From: Mnemiopsis leidyi
Lineage: Eukaryota; Ctenophora; Tentaculata; Lobata; Bolinopsidae
DNA: 21,881 nucleotides
Reading direction: 5' to 3'
Assembly: GCA_000226015.1 (NCBI GenBank)
Contig: JH153371.1
Coordinates: 97,155-119,035 of the forward strand
Part shown: positions 9,901 through 19,585 of the stretch, piece after piece
Position numbering within the stretch: the first letter of the stretch is position 1
Layout of the letters: every line of letters begins with the position of its first letter
Notes under the pieces: model-generated
The model's database searches: none
Told to the model about the DNA's origin: nothing
Seen by the model: the letters and a program-made list of their open reading frames with translations, nothing else
Program-made: the position numbers and the translations under genes

Positions 9901-10845
9901 AGAAAGAAGAGTGGCAACTTCAATCCCAGTATCAAATCACAGAGTGCTAGGTTGGTCAGGAATCTGAATGTATTGTGTAGGTGAGGAGGAGCCATGCTTA
10001 CCATACCGGAACTCAACGCTTTGGAAGCTTAAAGTGCCTCCCATATTTAATATTTATCATTAACATTCATTTATTTATAATCTTATCATTTATTTATAAT
10101 CTTTATTTATTATCTTTATAATCTTTATTTATTTATAATCTCTATTTATAATCTTTATTTATAATGTTATTCAAGTTACTTAGTTTCGTATAAATTTTGA
10201 CGGATTTAAACATGAGATGATTCCTATTTGCACACTCACATGTGTGGAGTTAGCCGTGCTACTCTCTTCATTTTCAGGAACAGAACCACCACCAGCAGAT
10301 TACCTGAGATTTAGAACATTTTCATCGGTACTTATCTAAAGGTTTCTGAATAGCTCTAGTGCTCAGTCAATCGCAGTCTAACAATAACACTAGGTAGACT
10401 TACAGTCTAACAGCTACACTTTTATAGACGGGCAAATTATTTTTCTGTCAAAGTGCCCAGTTTAAACAACTCTGTTGACAGTTTAACACGTCAAATCAAT
10501 ATTTTTGCATCACTGTGTGACTCGCATGTTTTTTAAACGTTTCTTGCGGAGCAACGGCACTGATACTACTATCAACACTAGTTTTGCGTCTGCACAGTGG
10601 AGTCAAGAAAACTGATATTGATAAGCAAGGAGCTAGGGAATAAAAGAATCAGAATCAGTAAATTTACCAATAACAGGCAAACGACACTGATCATAATACT
10701 AATAATAACAGTTAAAAGACAGGACGAACTTACCAGCTATAGCAACGACAGCTGCTGCTCCCATGACAACCACGACAAGGTAGAGATGTGCGGTGTTCTG
10801 AAGGTACGGAAAAACTTCCTGTATCTGCCCCACATCCTCTGTCAT
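6821..10845 (-). CDS. Rhodopsin-class (class A) GPCR with long third intracellular loop (10 exons)
   Basis: Exons are 10845-10734, 10018-9800, 9471-9251, 8930-8830, 8649-8550, 8339-8197, 8072-7944, 7607-7476, 7300-7219 and 6979-6821. All introns are GT-AG and all junctions are in phase, giving 465 codons plus stop. TM1 is about 20-45. TM2 has NLALCD with Asp65 (2.50). TM3 has Cys94 and ends in IDRYLAV (DRY at 118-120). TM4 has Trp146. TM5 has Pro198 and the CYLKI end. TM6 reads FFICFSPF, where most receptors have CWxP. TM7 reads NVIIY at 445-449, where most have NPxxY, followed by a short helix 8. ICL3 spans about residues 207-390 and is basic and Ser-rich. The extracellular loop between TM4 and TM5 has no Cys. 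The protein is a plasma-membrane receptor that should couple to G proteins, with unknown ligand. The start ATG follows an in-frame TAG. Family certainty is very high and subfamily is unassigned. Confidence 0.9.
7219..7300 (-). CDS. GPCR exon 9 (TM6)
   Basis: Acceptor GTTTTTCAG to donor GTCAGT, phase 2 in and 0 out. It encodes KIARTTVVVYFSFFICFSPF. The toggle-switch Trp of CWxP is Phe here. Confidence 0.88.
7476..7607 (-). CDS. GPCR exon 8 (ICL3, phase-symmetric, possibly optional)
   Basis: Acceptor TTCCCTACAG to donor GTTAGT, phase 2 on both sides and 132 bp long. It encodes SWTEESAAAIKDSARKMSS to HASNAYSKMS, which leads directly into the YQQKIARTT entry of TM6. The stretch looks helix-forming. 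It is also skippable in frame. Confidence 0.7.
7944..8072 (-). CDS. GPCR exon 7 (ICL3, phase-symmetric, possibly optional)
   Basis: Acceptor ATACCTCAG to donor GTATGG, phase 2 on both sides and 129 bp long, so it can be included or skipped without changing frame. It encodes PSPVLDKRSTNIEDMYKRTG and onward to DSSRR. The polypyrimidine tract is weak. Support comes from the open frame in the one required phase and from both splice sites. Confidence 0.65.
8197..8339 (-). CDS. GPCR exon 6 (ICL3, acidic part)
   Basis: Acceptor AACTTTCAG to donor GTAAGT, phase 0 in and 2 out. The product is acidic (CESDESMSDDDYIELP), contrasting with the basic exon before it. Confidence 0.8.
8550..8649 (-). CDS. 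GPCR exon 5 (ICL3, basic part)
   Basis: Acceptor TATTTCCAG to donor GTGAGT, phase 2 in and 0 out. The exon encodes a basic Ser-rich stretch (KKFMRSTSRSLRKSGS) typical of a regulated intracellular loop, with possible phosphorylation sites. Confidence 0.8.
8830..8930 (-). CDS. GPCR exon 4 (TM5)
   Basis: Acceptor AATTTTCAG, phase 0 in. The exon encodes DVIANFLTPLSVMTFCYLKI, a typical TM5 with the conserved Pro and Tyr, and ends in phase 2 at donor GTGAGT. Confidence 0.88.
9251..9471 (-). CDS. GPCR exon 3 (DRY motif and TM4)
   Basis: Acceptor TATTTGCAG joins in phase 1. The exon contains IDRYLAVLHAVRYP and the TM4 segment around MWSYCLCWC, then ends in phase 0 at donor GTAAAA. Without the donor the frame stops six codons later. 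Confidence 0.92.
9800..10018 (-). CDS. GPCR exon 2 (TM2 and most of TM3)
   Basis: Acceptor CCAAAG joins in phase 1 to exon 1. The exon reads FRFLTNLALCDLILGLK (TM2), then KRDPWI, Cys94 and the TM3 segment TDTFAFRMVVA, ending in phase 1 at donor GTAAGG. Confidence 0.9.
10019..10733 (-). other. GPCR intron 1 with AT-rich tandem repeat
   Basis: This 715-bp intron contains a degenerate run of TTTATAATC-like units at about 10065-10165 and otherwise unique sequence. No further exon is needed here, since exons 1 and 2 join in phase. Confidence 0.6.
10065..10165. repeat. Degenerate TTTATAATC-type tandem repeat
   Basis: Repeated copies of ATTTATAATCTTTATTTAT-like sequence with small length changes lie in GPCR intron 1. 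This is simple AT-rich expansion. Confidence 0.7.
10734..10845 (-). CDS. GPCR exon 1 (N-terminus and TM1)
   Basis: The exon encodes a short extracellular N-terminus (MTEDVGQIQEVFPYLQNT) and a hydrophobic TM1 rich in Val and Ala, ending in phase 1 at donor GTAAGT. The Asn usual in TM1 (1.50) appears to be Ala. The sequence CTATAG just before GGAATG could be an acceptor for a 5' UTR exon. Confidence 0.82.
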
Positions 10846-11347
10846 TCCCTATAGAGACAAGATTTATGTAGGGGAGAAAATTTGGAGGTGCAGTTGTTAA
10901 GAAAGGAGTAATGGTAAAGTCCGAGGAAACTTCTTAAGAAAGGAACGAAGTTTAGGGATGACTTTGACGAACTATTTAAATGGAAAGAACTTTAAAGCAT
11001 GAAACTTAAAGGAAGTTAAAGGGAAAGTAGATTCAAACACTGCATGTTCATAAAGGCAACAAACCAAACAGCTCATTTGTTAATCCATAAGACAATCTGC
11101 CGCTCTAAAGGAGAAGCACCGAGGTGAAACTTGGGGACGGAGAGAAATCATATGAAATACCACTGTAATATCTGACAAGCTCAAATATGTATTATAGAAT
11201 TAACATCTGTGCAAAATGTTTTTGAGGTATTTATTGATGTACCAATTCCTTAAACTTCACGAATAATTGAGTTTTGTGAGGGGTGTCTATCGAGTCACGA
11301 CTGTTATAGTGTTACGGCGAGATGATTTGTCGGCTTTAGCACCCACA

Positions 11348-11431
11348 ACACAGTGAAAGAGATATGTAACACAGTAAAAGAGATATGTAACATAGTAAAA
11401 GAGATATGTAACATAGTAAAAGAGACGTGTA
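11348..11431. repeat. 21-bp tandem repeat, 4 units
   Basis: There are four units based on ACATAGTAAAAGAGATATGTA with one to three substitutions each. Since 21 is a multiple of three, the array is open in several frames and creates spurious repetitive ORFs on the minus strand. Confidence 0.9.
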
Positions 11432-12446
11432 ACGGCAAGAAAAATACAAGGAATCTGCAAGAAATACACGGCCTGACATTCCAAATTATGTGGCAGAAAC
11501 AAATTGCTATTAATAACTCTGTACAGTAATAACTTAACTGCAACTATAGGGCGTCAAGACTAAGTCCGACAGGTGATCTGAGTTAGCTGAGTGCACGGCA
11601 GACTGTGTGTGAGGGTAGAACGGATGAAACTGCGCAAGAAAAGATTCCAATGTCACTAAAATCGAAATCTGCCAACAAATTCCGCACTTGTACAAAAGTT
11701 GTATCTGACTGTACAATGACGGCTAACAGTTAATAATGGGAGACAGAGAGAAATTTGTAGTCGTTTAAAAAGGCAGAAGACGCTCAGGGGATGTCAAACT
11801 CAAAGCACAAAAGGTTCAGCAGTTGGGTGGCACAACGACAAAGAGCAGACTAATAGTGTAATGGAAAAATCAATAACTCAGCTGGAGAATCGTTAATGAG
11901 GGTAAATGCTAGCCTGGTGGAGTGTTGATATTCAGATTCAGTAAAATACGATCCTTGACGAGGCCGCGTTCACGTAAACATCGCATTCTAATGCCGGGTA
12001 AGCTCAGCAGTCGTGGTGGAATTAGTCAGCTTTGTGTCTAACTAATGGCTAGCTGGAAAATCTGACTAAGTTTACATCGAGCTCGGCTGTGTTTTGACAA
12101 AAATTGCGTCAGGTGTTACACCTTAACTTTTTTACGAAGATATTTTGCTAGATCCTCTGTATCTTCTCTATCATGATAAAATGTACACCTGGTTAACTGA
12201 AATCTGAAACACGAAGGACAAGTCTGGTTTTTCAAAATTAATTATATTTATGATTATTCATTATAAACATAAGCATAATGATTATTGTTTAAACAGCTTA
12301 AATTTATGATGTTCCTGTCAATTATTCCATTATTCCCTAAGCAAAAACAGTATATTGATTTGTGACTAATTTATCGTAAAAATCGAACAATGGAAAAAAT
12401 AGTTTGTTTATATTGAACTTAATATTGATTATTGACTACATTCCCC

Positions 12447-12582
12447 AGATTATCATGTATGATAGCTGACAGAAACTAAGTAGCAACATAGTTGTAAAAA
12501 TATAAAATAGTTAGATTATCATGTACGATAGCTGACAGAAACTAAGTAGCAACACACTACACAGTTGTAAAAATATAAAATA
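12447..12582. repeat. 66-bp tandem duplication
   Basis: Two adjacent copies begin AGATTATCATGTAYGATAGC. They are nearly identical except for a 7-bp insertion in the second copy. The near-identity points to a fairly recent duplication. Confidence 0.88.
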
Positions 12583-13170
12583 TAGCTATATTCGCTTGCC
12601 GTATCCTACTATCCTCGACAAAGATTAGATAACAGATTAGCATGATGCATGCTGTGAGCATGATGCATAATTACATAATAATGCTATTGTAGATGTGATC
12701 TACAAATGTGTATTTGAATTTTACAGAACCTAAGTAGTGTAGGTTACGTGCGGTGGCAAGATGCGTAACCGACAAACGTTATTTAGATTTCCTAAGATGC
12801 TGATACTCCACATCAAAGCCTCTGATGTTTTTATGCGATATCGACTTATCAAGTATTCATCACCTAAACAGTATTCTCATCGAGCCTTGAGTTCGAAATA
12901 AAAACGTGCGGTTTATAAGTGATAAGTAAAAGTGTATGATGCACTGAGATCTCAGTTCATAACCGTTATCACCCAACTTAATATTCACAACAGTTCTAAG
13001 TTCAAAGACTTGTCGCAGATTTAAAATGGCTTATTGCAAATTATAGTGAGTAAGTGGTAGAACACCACTGTAGTATAATAACAGTTTACCTTACATTCGA
13101 GCCAAAGATAAGCATACTTTAATGAAAGGACTGTACTGAGAAATAGCATAAAACGAGCATTTACGAAAGT

Positions 13171-13204
13171 TTGTGAGTATAATCACTAAGCTTGTGAGTA
13201 TAAT
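13171..13204. repeat. 13-bp direct repeat, period 21
   Basis: TTGTGAGTATAAT occurs at 13171-13183 and again at 13192-13204. It is short and of unknown meaning. Confidence 0.6.
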
Positions 13205-13499
13205 GGCCCATTTTATGGAATAACAATGGGGCAGATAAGATTATAGCGTGTAAATTACCGTAAAATTGTGTTCTCTTTTCATGTGGCCTGCCTTCAATAG
13301 CTAAGGCCTAAGAGTTACATGATTTTGAGCAAATGACAAGACTTTGAATGAGCCAAAGAAGGCGTGAAATCGTGAATAGTTTCTACTTAATACAAGTTAA
13401 CACATTTCTCTATAATGGTTTACCCCAACTCATCCAAAACATTGAATGGACTAAAACGGTAAGCGGACTGAATCACTAAAATTCGCTAACAATAACTAT

Positions 13500-13649
13500 G
13501 TAAGGGTTAGTGTTAGGGTCAGGGTAAGTGTTAGAGTTAGTGTTAGTGTTAGAGTTAGTGTTAGGGTCAGGGTAAGTGTTAGAGTTAGTGTTAGGGTAAG
13601 GGTAAGTGTTAGAGTTAGTGTTAGGGTAAGGGCTATTGTTAGGTTTAGT
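13500..13649 (+). repeat. Interstitial telomere-like GTTAGG/GTTAGT hexamer array
   Basis: There are twenty-five hexamers in register, mostly GTTAGG, GTTAGT, GTTAGA, GTAAGG and GTCAGG, related to the metazoan telomere repeat TTAGGG. A five-hexamer (30-bp) higher-order unit, GTTAGG-GTCAGG-GTAAGT-GTTAGA-GTTAGT, recurs with variation, so the array grew by tandem duplication of a longer unit. Confidence 0.85.
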
Positions 13650-16600
13650 GAAAATTAGCTAAAGATAAAAGAACGCAGGAAGTGGTACTTTGATCAAGTT
13701 CTAGAAAAGACGGTGAGGACTGCTGCAGGCTATGAGCAGAATTTCGTAACTTAAAATAGGATAATATTGTGCTTCAACAGCTAACCACTTATAGCTTCTT
13801 TACTATGCCCCCATTAGACTACGCTAGACGTCCACGAATCTTAACTGAACATTTAAACTTTTATAGCTTTAATATCATTAAGATTAGAGGGGCGTTAGCC
13901 TTATGAAGCTGCAATGATTGAGTCCGAAGCATTGGATGTTCTATAGAGCCGAATAATCTCAACCATTAACGCCCACAATGGATCACGGAAGTTGTAAGAT
14001 AAATTTCAATTTCCTGAGCAACGGATTAAGCGCCCAATTTCCAAGTTCAATTTCTTGATTTACATTTGCTGCCCTTATATTCAATAAGTTACAAAGATAT
14101 AAGATAGAACTTTGAACGAGCTGATAAGATGAGTACACCTGGCTACATCTTGTGAGTGGAAACTCCCAAGTTACTCAGATTTAAGATCAATGTCCATGGC
14201 GATGGATCTGGGCCAAGTACTATAAGAGCATAAGAAAATGCTATATAATTTGCGAGAGAAGTTCTATTTGAGTTGACCAATCTACAAGATTGCTTTAGGT
14301 GATTGTTGAACCTTTGGGTGGGAGGGAAAAGTTGATTAAAGTTCGACCCGTGACAGGTGATAGATTGCTTTCTACGGCTCGAGTAAGGGTACTCATGGTG
14401 TGATTATTGTTTAGCTCAAATAGGCACGATCAAGAGGTAATGTACAGTCATTTTTGGGCACTTTAATTTCACTATGATTACTTCGATTGTCAACCTATGC
14501 TCGTGAAAGAGAAATTTTGACGTCAATCCCCAATCAGCAACAGTCAAAATTATAACCTTCGGCTTTCCAGAAATAATTTTTATAAGTTATATCAAACTTA
14601 ACGGGCATAAACTAGATATGTCACTTTTAAGCTAGTTTAACGTTTTGAATTTAACTCAGTAATAGATTTTGACTTAGTGGTGGCATTATTAAACTCACTG
14701 GAGACTCGGGTTTGGGGAAACATAACTAATAACACTTGTATATAAAACAATAGGAGTATTGCATGTTATAGTTTATAAAATAGAGTGCGCCATAAGAATA
14801 TTATCGCACGTTATAAAGTTTAAAACACTTTAACAAAAGTCGGCAAAATGCAATTTACCTACTAGCAGCGGCAGCTTTTCTACGCATGGAACTAACTGCT
14901 TGAACTTTTAGTGAAGCCAGATTATCTCAGTAAAATTTGACTGGTTCTCACAACTCACGAAGGAGTAAATTAGAGAAGCTGCATACACTTTACAGCAGTT
15001 TCGGTAGCCTGACAATTAACAAAAAACAGTAAATGCAAGTTTTCTGAGAATTTGGAGGCCTTTCAATTTCGGTAGAAAACGAAAAAAACGAATTGCAATG
15101 GGAATCAATGAACAGACGACAGTAAATATGATTAATAATAAAATGGTCTCAAAAAGGATGAAATGAACCTGAACTTCAAGTATTCATGACTTGATATTTT
15201 CAGTTTTCACTGATCATGAGGTGCGCTGCAAGCCCTTATACTCCACTTCGATGTTGTCTTCGAAGTGTCTTACAAATCCTAGTTGTGCAATTCGTTAACG
15301 GTTCGTGATTTTGCGATTCCACAATCTCAGCTCGAAGTTCCTTGTTTACAAAATTATCCATGTGTGAGGATGTATCGGTAGAGATAGGCTGCAGATTTTG
15401 GGAAACCGAAATAGGGTAGTTTAAGTCCAATATTGCAAGTTTCCTTTCACATTGAAACTTCAATTTCTACTGGAAGCTGTCGCATGGTTTCGAGGGAATT
15501 AGGAGCTGAACACCAAGTTTTTGAATGACCAAGCATAGAATTTCGACAAGCTTACAAGTCAATTGTTAATAGCAATACCGTAATCTTCTAATCAATATTT
15601 CAATGTTGCAAGTGTCTTGAACATTCCTCTATAAACCCAACAGTTCAACTAACCAGCAGTATAACTCATTAGTTCAGGAGACAGACTACTAAGCAGTAAG
15701 CTCTGAAGGCCCATTATATCCAGTTCAAGAGACCGACTGCCGAGCTTCGTAGATCTGTTACCCAGCAGAATGAGACGTGATTAAACACTAACTAAAACAA
15801 ATAACTGCAATATATGAATATAGTCAAAACAGAGCTTTTACTAAACTTTTGCTAAAGAATAGTAAATCAAGAAGGTAGGAGTAATTTTACTGGAATATGA
15901 CTAACCCAGCACTAATTAGCCTGTCTAAGACAGTTTGGTCACAACAAACCTGCAATTCTGTCATTATGCTTCATAACCAAGACCAGTACCTTGACAAGGA
16001 ATCCCTGTGTAACCGGCATATACCCTCCATATCTCCTCCTTAATCACCCGATTGTGTGACACTAATTGGCTCACATGTATCAGACACCAGACTGAATATG
16101 ACCTATAGCACATGACCTATAGTGCACTGCGTAACTGTAAATTGCACATGGTATGCTACTTTGTGTACTGTTTATCAGAGTATTAGGACTCTTGTCATGT
16201 GGCTTTGTATACCAATAGTACCACTAGTGTTACTACAAGCATTAGCGAGCAATAAGATATAAAGTCTCTGCTGTTTCGGATAATTTGCAGAATGTGTGGC
16301 CACGGAAACTCCAAGATTTTGTGTTCCTGAACTCATAAGCCTCAAATAAAGCCTACTATTTCGGTTTGTTCAAATTTAAGATGCTACTATGACAGGGTCG
16401 GTACGTCTATCACAAAAAGGCCCGATAGAAACAAAAGACCTAGAAAATGTGATGAAATGTTCTTGCACAACGAAAGATCTGTGATTAATTACAATAAAAG
16501 TTTGTGCAAGCTGCAGCTTCACGTCATACACAATGAGTTCTACCTACTGAGCTACAAGTAGTCATAGTAAATGAAGAAAACGTGAGGCTCTCGTCAACGC

Positions 16601-17137
16601 TTTCCAAGTTTTTAGCATCTACATTCGGATAGATGATAAGTTTATTATGGTCTCGGTAAAATAACCAGTCTTGCCCTGCATATCGCGTTCAAGTTCCATA
16701 TAGTTCGCACAACGTCAAGCACTTTTAGCGGTCCTAAATATTTTACCCTACAGATCTGCAACATAATACACACTCCTTAGAACCTAAATAAGGTGAGTTG
16801 TCAGATTTGTCCTTGAAGCACGGAGTTAGATGTGAGTGGCTTGCATCCTAACTACAAGGACATTTGTAAAATATGCAGCAAAAATGTGTCGAAAAATATG
16901 GAAATGTGTCTTTTCCAACGAATTTTACCATAGAATATGCGAGAAGCTCTACAAGAAATCTCTACACCTGCTGGTAGTTCAGTAAATGTGTACAGCTTAT
17001 GTTACAGAAAAGAAAAGTAAATACACTGCTTTTCTATTTCTACTCACTGACACTCTGTTTGGCGTTATTCATGACTCCAAATTCCACGTGAATTAATCAA
17101 CTCTATGCAATCAGGGAATGTTTTGTTTTGTTGCCAT
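13650..17137. other. AT-rich region without a supported gene
   Basis: I see no exon chain here. A minus-strand frame at 15236-15463 contains a reasonable acceptor (ATCTGCAG, exon from about 15394) and donor (GTAAGA near 15270), but it has no recognisable domain and no partner exon in phase. Short repeats include ATGACCTATAG twice (16098-16108, 16112-16122) and a diverged pair starting AGTTCA at 15671 and 15722. Confidence 0.45.
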
Positions 17138-17156
17138 ATGCCCTGTGCCAGGGCAT
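17138..17156. repeat. Perfect short inverted repeat (8-bp stem, 3-nt loop)
   Basis: ATGCCCTG-TGC-CAGGGCAT forms a perfect hairpin, read directly. It is more GC-rich than its surroundings. There are no flanking features to give it a role. Confidence 0.7.
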
Positions 17157-19141
17157 TAGAAAATTACATTTCTCTGGATCTAGTTTTCAGTTCTGAGTTC
17201 TCTCGCAAAATCCAAACTCATTCAATTCTCCTAAGTCCAGAAATTGTTTAATGTTATTTAGCCGAAGTTATCTGCATAACCTCGAGACAGTAAAAAACAG
17301 AAAGGAAAAAAACAAACGAAGAGTTTCAGAAACGACCACGTCTAAAATCCAGACGGCTTATTTCAAAATAGGAATTAGTTAAAATCAGGAAGCACGTGGA
17401 ATCCTGCGTAAAACTTCATTCTGGACCAAATTCCAGGGATGTTTTCGAGTCAAACATAAACGGTGAACAATTCTTATTTTCTCGTTTAGCACATATTAAT
17501 TGAACGGGAGAACACATTTCATTCAATTAAATGCAGCGAAGCAGCCACTGCGACCTGCTAAGATTTCTTATAAATAACATTTTTAATGAGTTATTAGCCG
17601 TTCTAAACTTTAACCAAACAAAAATCTTGAAGTTGTAAAAACCATGCTTAATGTAAATGTACCTGAATGGCGACGCCCATGCAATTTTACTGCCTAAACA
17701 TATTTGCAGTATATTGTATAGTAACAGTATTTAAAAAAAGTATAGTGTATGACCGGTAACGACAAAGGAAACAAAGAAACCGGTAGACCTAACTAAATGC
17801 CCGTTTAATAGCAAACAGCTCAAAAGAGCATATAGTCATTTGCTGGTCCAGTAGGTCAGCACTCATGGACGACAGATGGTCACAAAGCGGTGTGAGCAAG
17901 TACACAAACACAAGTAGAGAGGCAGAGCCATACCGCTATACTCTCTTTACAATGTTCAGGGGGTACCAGTCTTTTCTATATGGCGAATAAGGGGCCGCAT
18001 ATATTGCAAGAGGGTTTAGACATCTTTCAGGGGTGACTTTGTGATAAATGTGCGTTTTCGGCGGAAAATCACCACATCTGGTCAGACAGTATTTGATATT
18101 ATTACGACGATGCATCGTTTTATGGTTTAATTTCAATAGTGCATATCTTCATGTTGTAGAGCAATAATTAAAACATCAGATGCGAACTTATGTTGGTGTA
18201 GCGATAGATTATTGGCTTAAACAAAACTCGATATCGTAATTATCGCGATCTATGATCAATGCTCCATCATAAAGACATTGAACAGAGACACAAATTTTCG
18301 TCGTCGACTAATAGTAATAAGAAGCAAAGCGGCCGAACCAAAACTTTTTGCCCAAATCCAAGAGGGAGAAAGTTCCATAGATCAAAACATTAGCGGTTTC
18401 TGGGTTAGACTCTAATAGCAGACCATCACATGAACCTAAGGAGTTGCGGTGAGCACAGAGCCCCCTCAAATAAAGCGCTACGTAACCGTCTCTCAAGTAC
18501 ATGCAGGCGGGCTATTAGCGAGACCGCTGTACTACTAGGGTAGCAACCGCTCTAACAGGCTGATTATGTAATTATCTTGCTAAGGTATTGTCAGATTCCT
18601 TTGATAATGATCATTCGCTTAGTCCGACCTAATTTGTATTTATTCAGACGATCATGCTTTGCCAGATTTAAATATTGTGAATGTGAATTTAGCCAACTTT
18701 ATTAAAAGGAAAATGCAATAGAGCAGGCTCTTACGGGCAAACATATTTCCCGTTAATCAAGGCATGGAAACTTGATTTCTTGAAACCCTCATAACTAAAC
18801 GGTAAACATTTCTTCTCCATAGTTGAGTAAACTACAGTGTAACAATAAAGAAGGTTGTAATTAGTGAAGACGAAGAGAGGCAAGTTACTAAAATTAATTA
18901 TCACCGTCAGAGAGAAGTCAACTTAGAAAGGATGTTTCACAGGGTCGAATTATATGCGATCAAATAATAGCTATAGGGTTCCCTAGTATGTGATTTCTTA
19001 GAGTTCAGGAGCTTTGTACGTGTTAAGTTTTCATGTGTACTTGCATAGGGCTTATAGGGCATCCTATTTGATTTTAACCAAGTGTTTAATTTATGAAACT
19101 TAGATCTGAGGGGCCACCAAAGTTACGATAATGATTAATGA
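17157..19141. other. Unassigned region with two less AT-rich patches
   Basis: The background is AT-rich. Two patches stand out by base composition and by open minus-strand frames: 17936-18136 and 18308-18560. Neither encodes a domain I recognise, and neither has a clear splice-site pair. They may be fragments of dispersed repeats. No RNA gene was identified. Confidence 0.4.
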
Positions 19142-19585
19142 ATCGCATATACCCCAGTACTCCTGTATAACTGCAATAGCTGGGCTGCCCCCGAGAAAAT
19201 CCTTCAGAAAGTGGATGTTTGTCAGCGCAACCATTTAAGACAGATTATGAACTGCACTTATCCCCGCAACATCAGTAATAAAGATCTCTACGCTCGTTGT
19301 GGGGTGACCCCATTAACAGAGAGGGTTGCCAAGTCTCGCTGGAAGATGCTAGGTCACATCCTCAGGAGCGATTGTAACTCCCCACCCCAACTAGCATTGA
19401 GCTTTACTGTTGAGAGTATGGGACGTATGAGAGGTAGAATTGGTAGACACCAAATTAGTATTTTCAAAACCATTTTGAGTGATTTAAATAAAAGAAATAT
19501 GAATTTACGTGATCTGACAGATTTGACTGAACTTAGACATATAGCCTCGAACAGAAACCATTGGAGAAATTTGTTTAGTTTTTGA
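19142..19585 (+). mobile_element. Non-LTR retrotransposon (LINE) 3' fragment, C-terminal ORF2 region
   Basis: One frame is open from just after a TGA at 19139 to TGA at 19583-19585. It matches the post-reverse-transcriptase C-terminal region of LINE ORF2 proteins: LLYNCNSWAAPEKIL, then VDVCQRNHLRQIM, a NISNKDLYARCG segment, RWKMLGHILRSD (Gly at about 19352), a basic GRMRGRIGRH region, and RHIASNRNHWRNLF at the end. The reverse-transcriptase and endonuclease domains are absent upstream, so this is a 5'-truncated copy, the normal outcome of aborted target-primed reverse transcription. The frame is intact over about 147 codons, which suggests a moderately young insertion. I see no poly(A) or simple-repeat tail directly after the stop. 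It lies in the opposite orientation to the gene cluster. Confidence 0.85.

Larger units (their letters stand above)
10846..13499. other. AT-rich region upstream of the GPCR gene, repeats but no gene
   Basis: The region upstream of the GPCR start would hold its promoter and any 5' UTR exon, neither of which I can place. It contains a 21-bp tandem array (11348-11431), a 66-bp tandem duplication (12447-12582) and a 12-bp direct repeat AGCATGATGCAT (12639-12650 and 12657-12668). The minus-strand ORFs near 11287-11543 are products of the 21-bp array. Confidence 0.5.

Noticed and set aside
11348..11431. CRISPR-like repeat array
   Set aside because: The units are directly adjacent with no spacers and the window is eukaryotic.
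11287..11543. Minus-strand ORFs with repeating YLFYCVT-type units
   Set aside because: They are an artefact of the 21-bp tandem array, open in several frames at once.
14341..14360. tRNA B-box-like GTTCGACCC
   Set aside because: There is no matching A box at the right distance and no cloverleaf stems.
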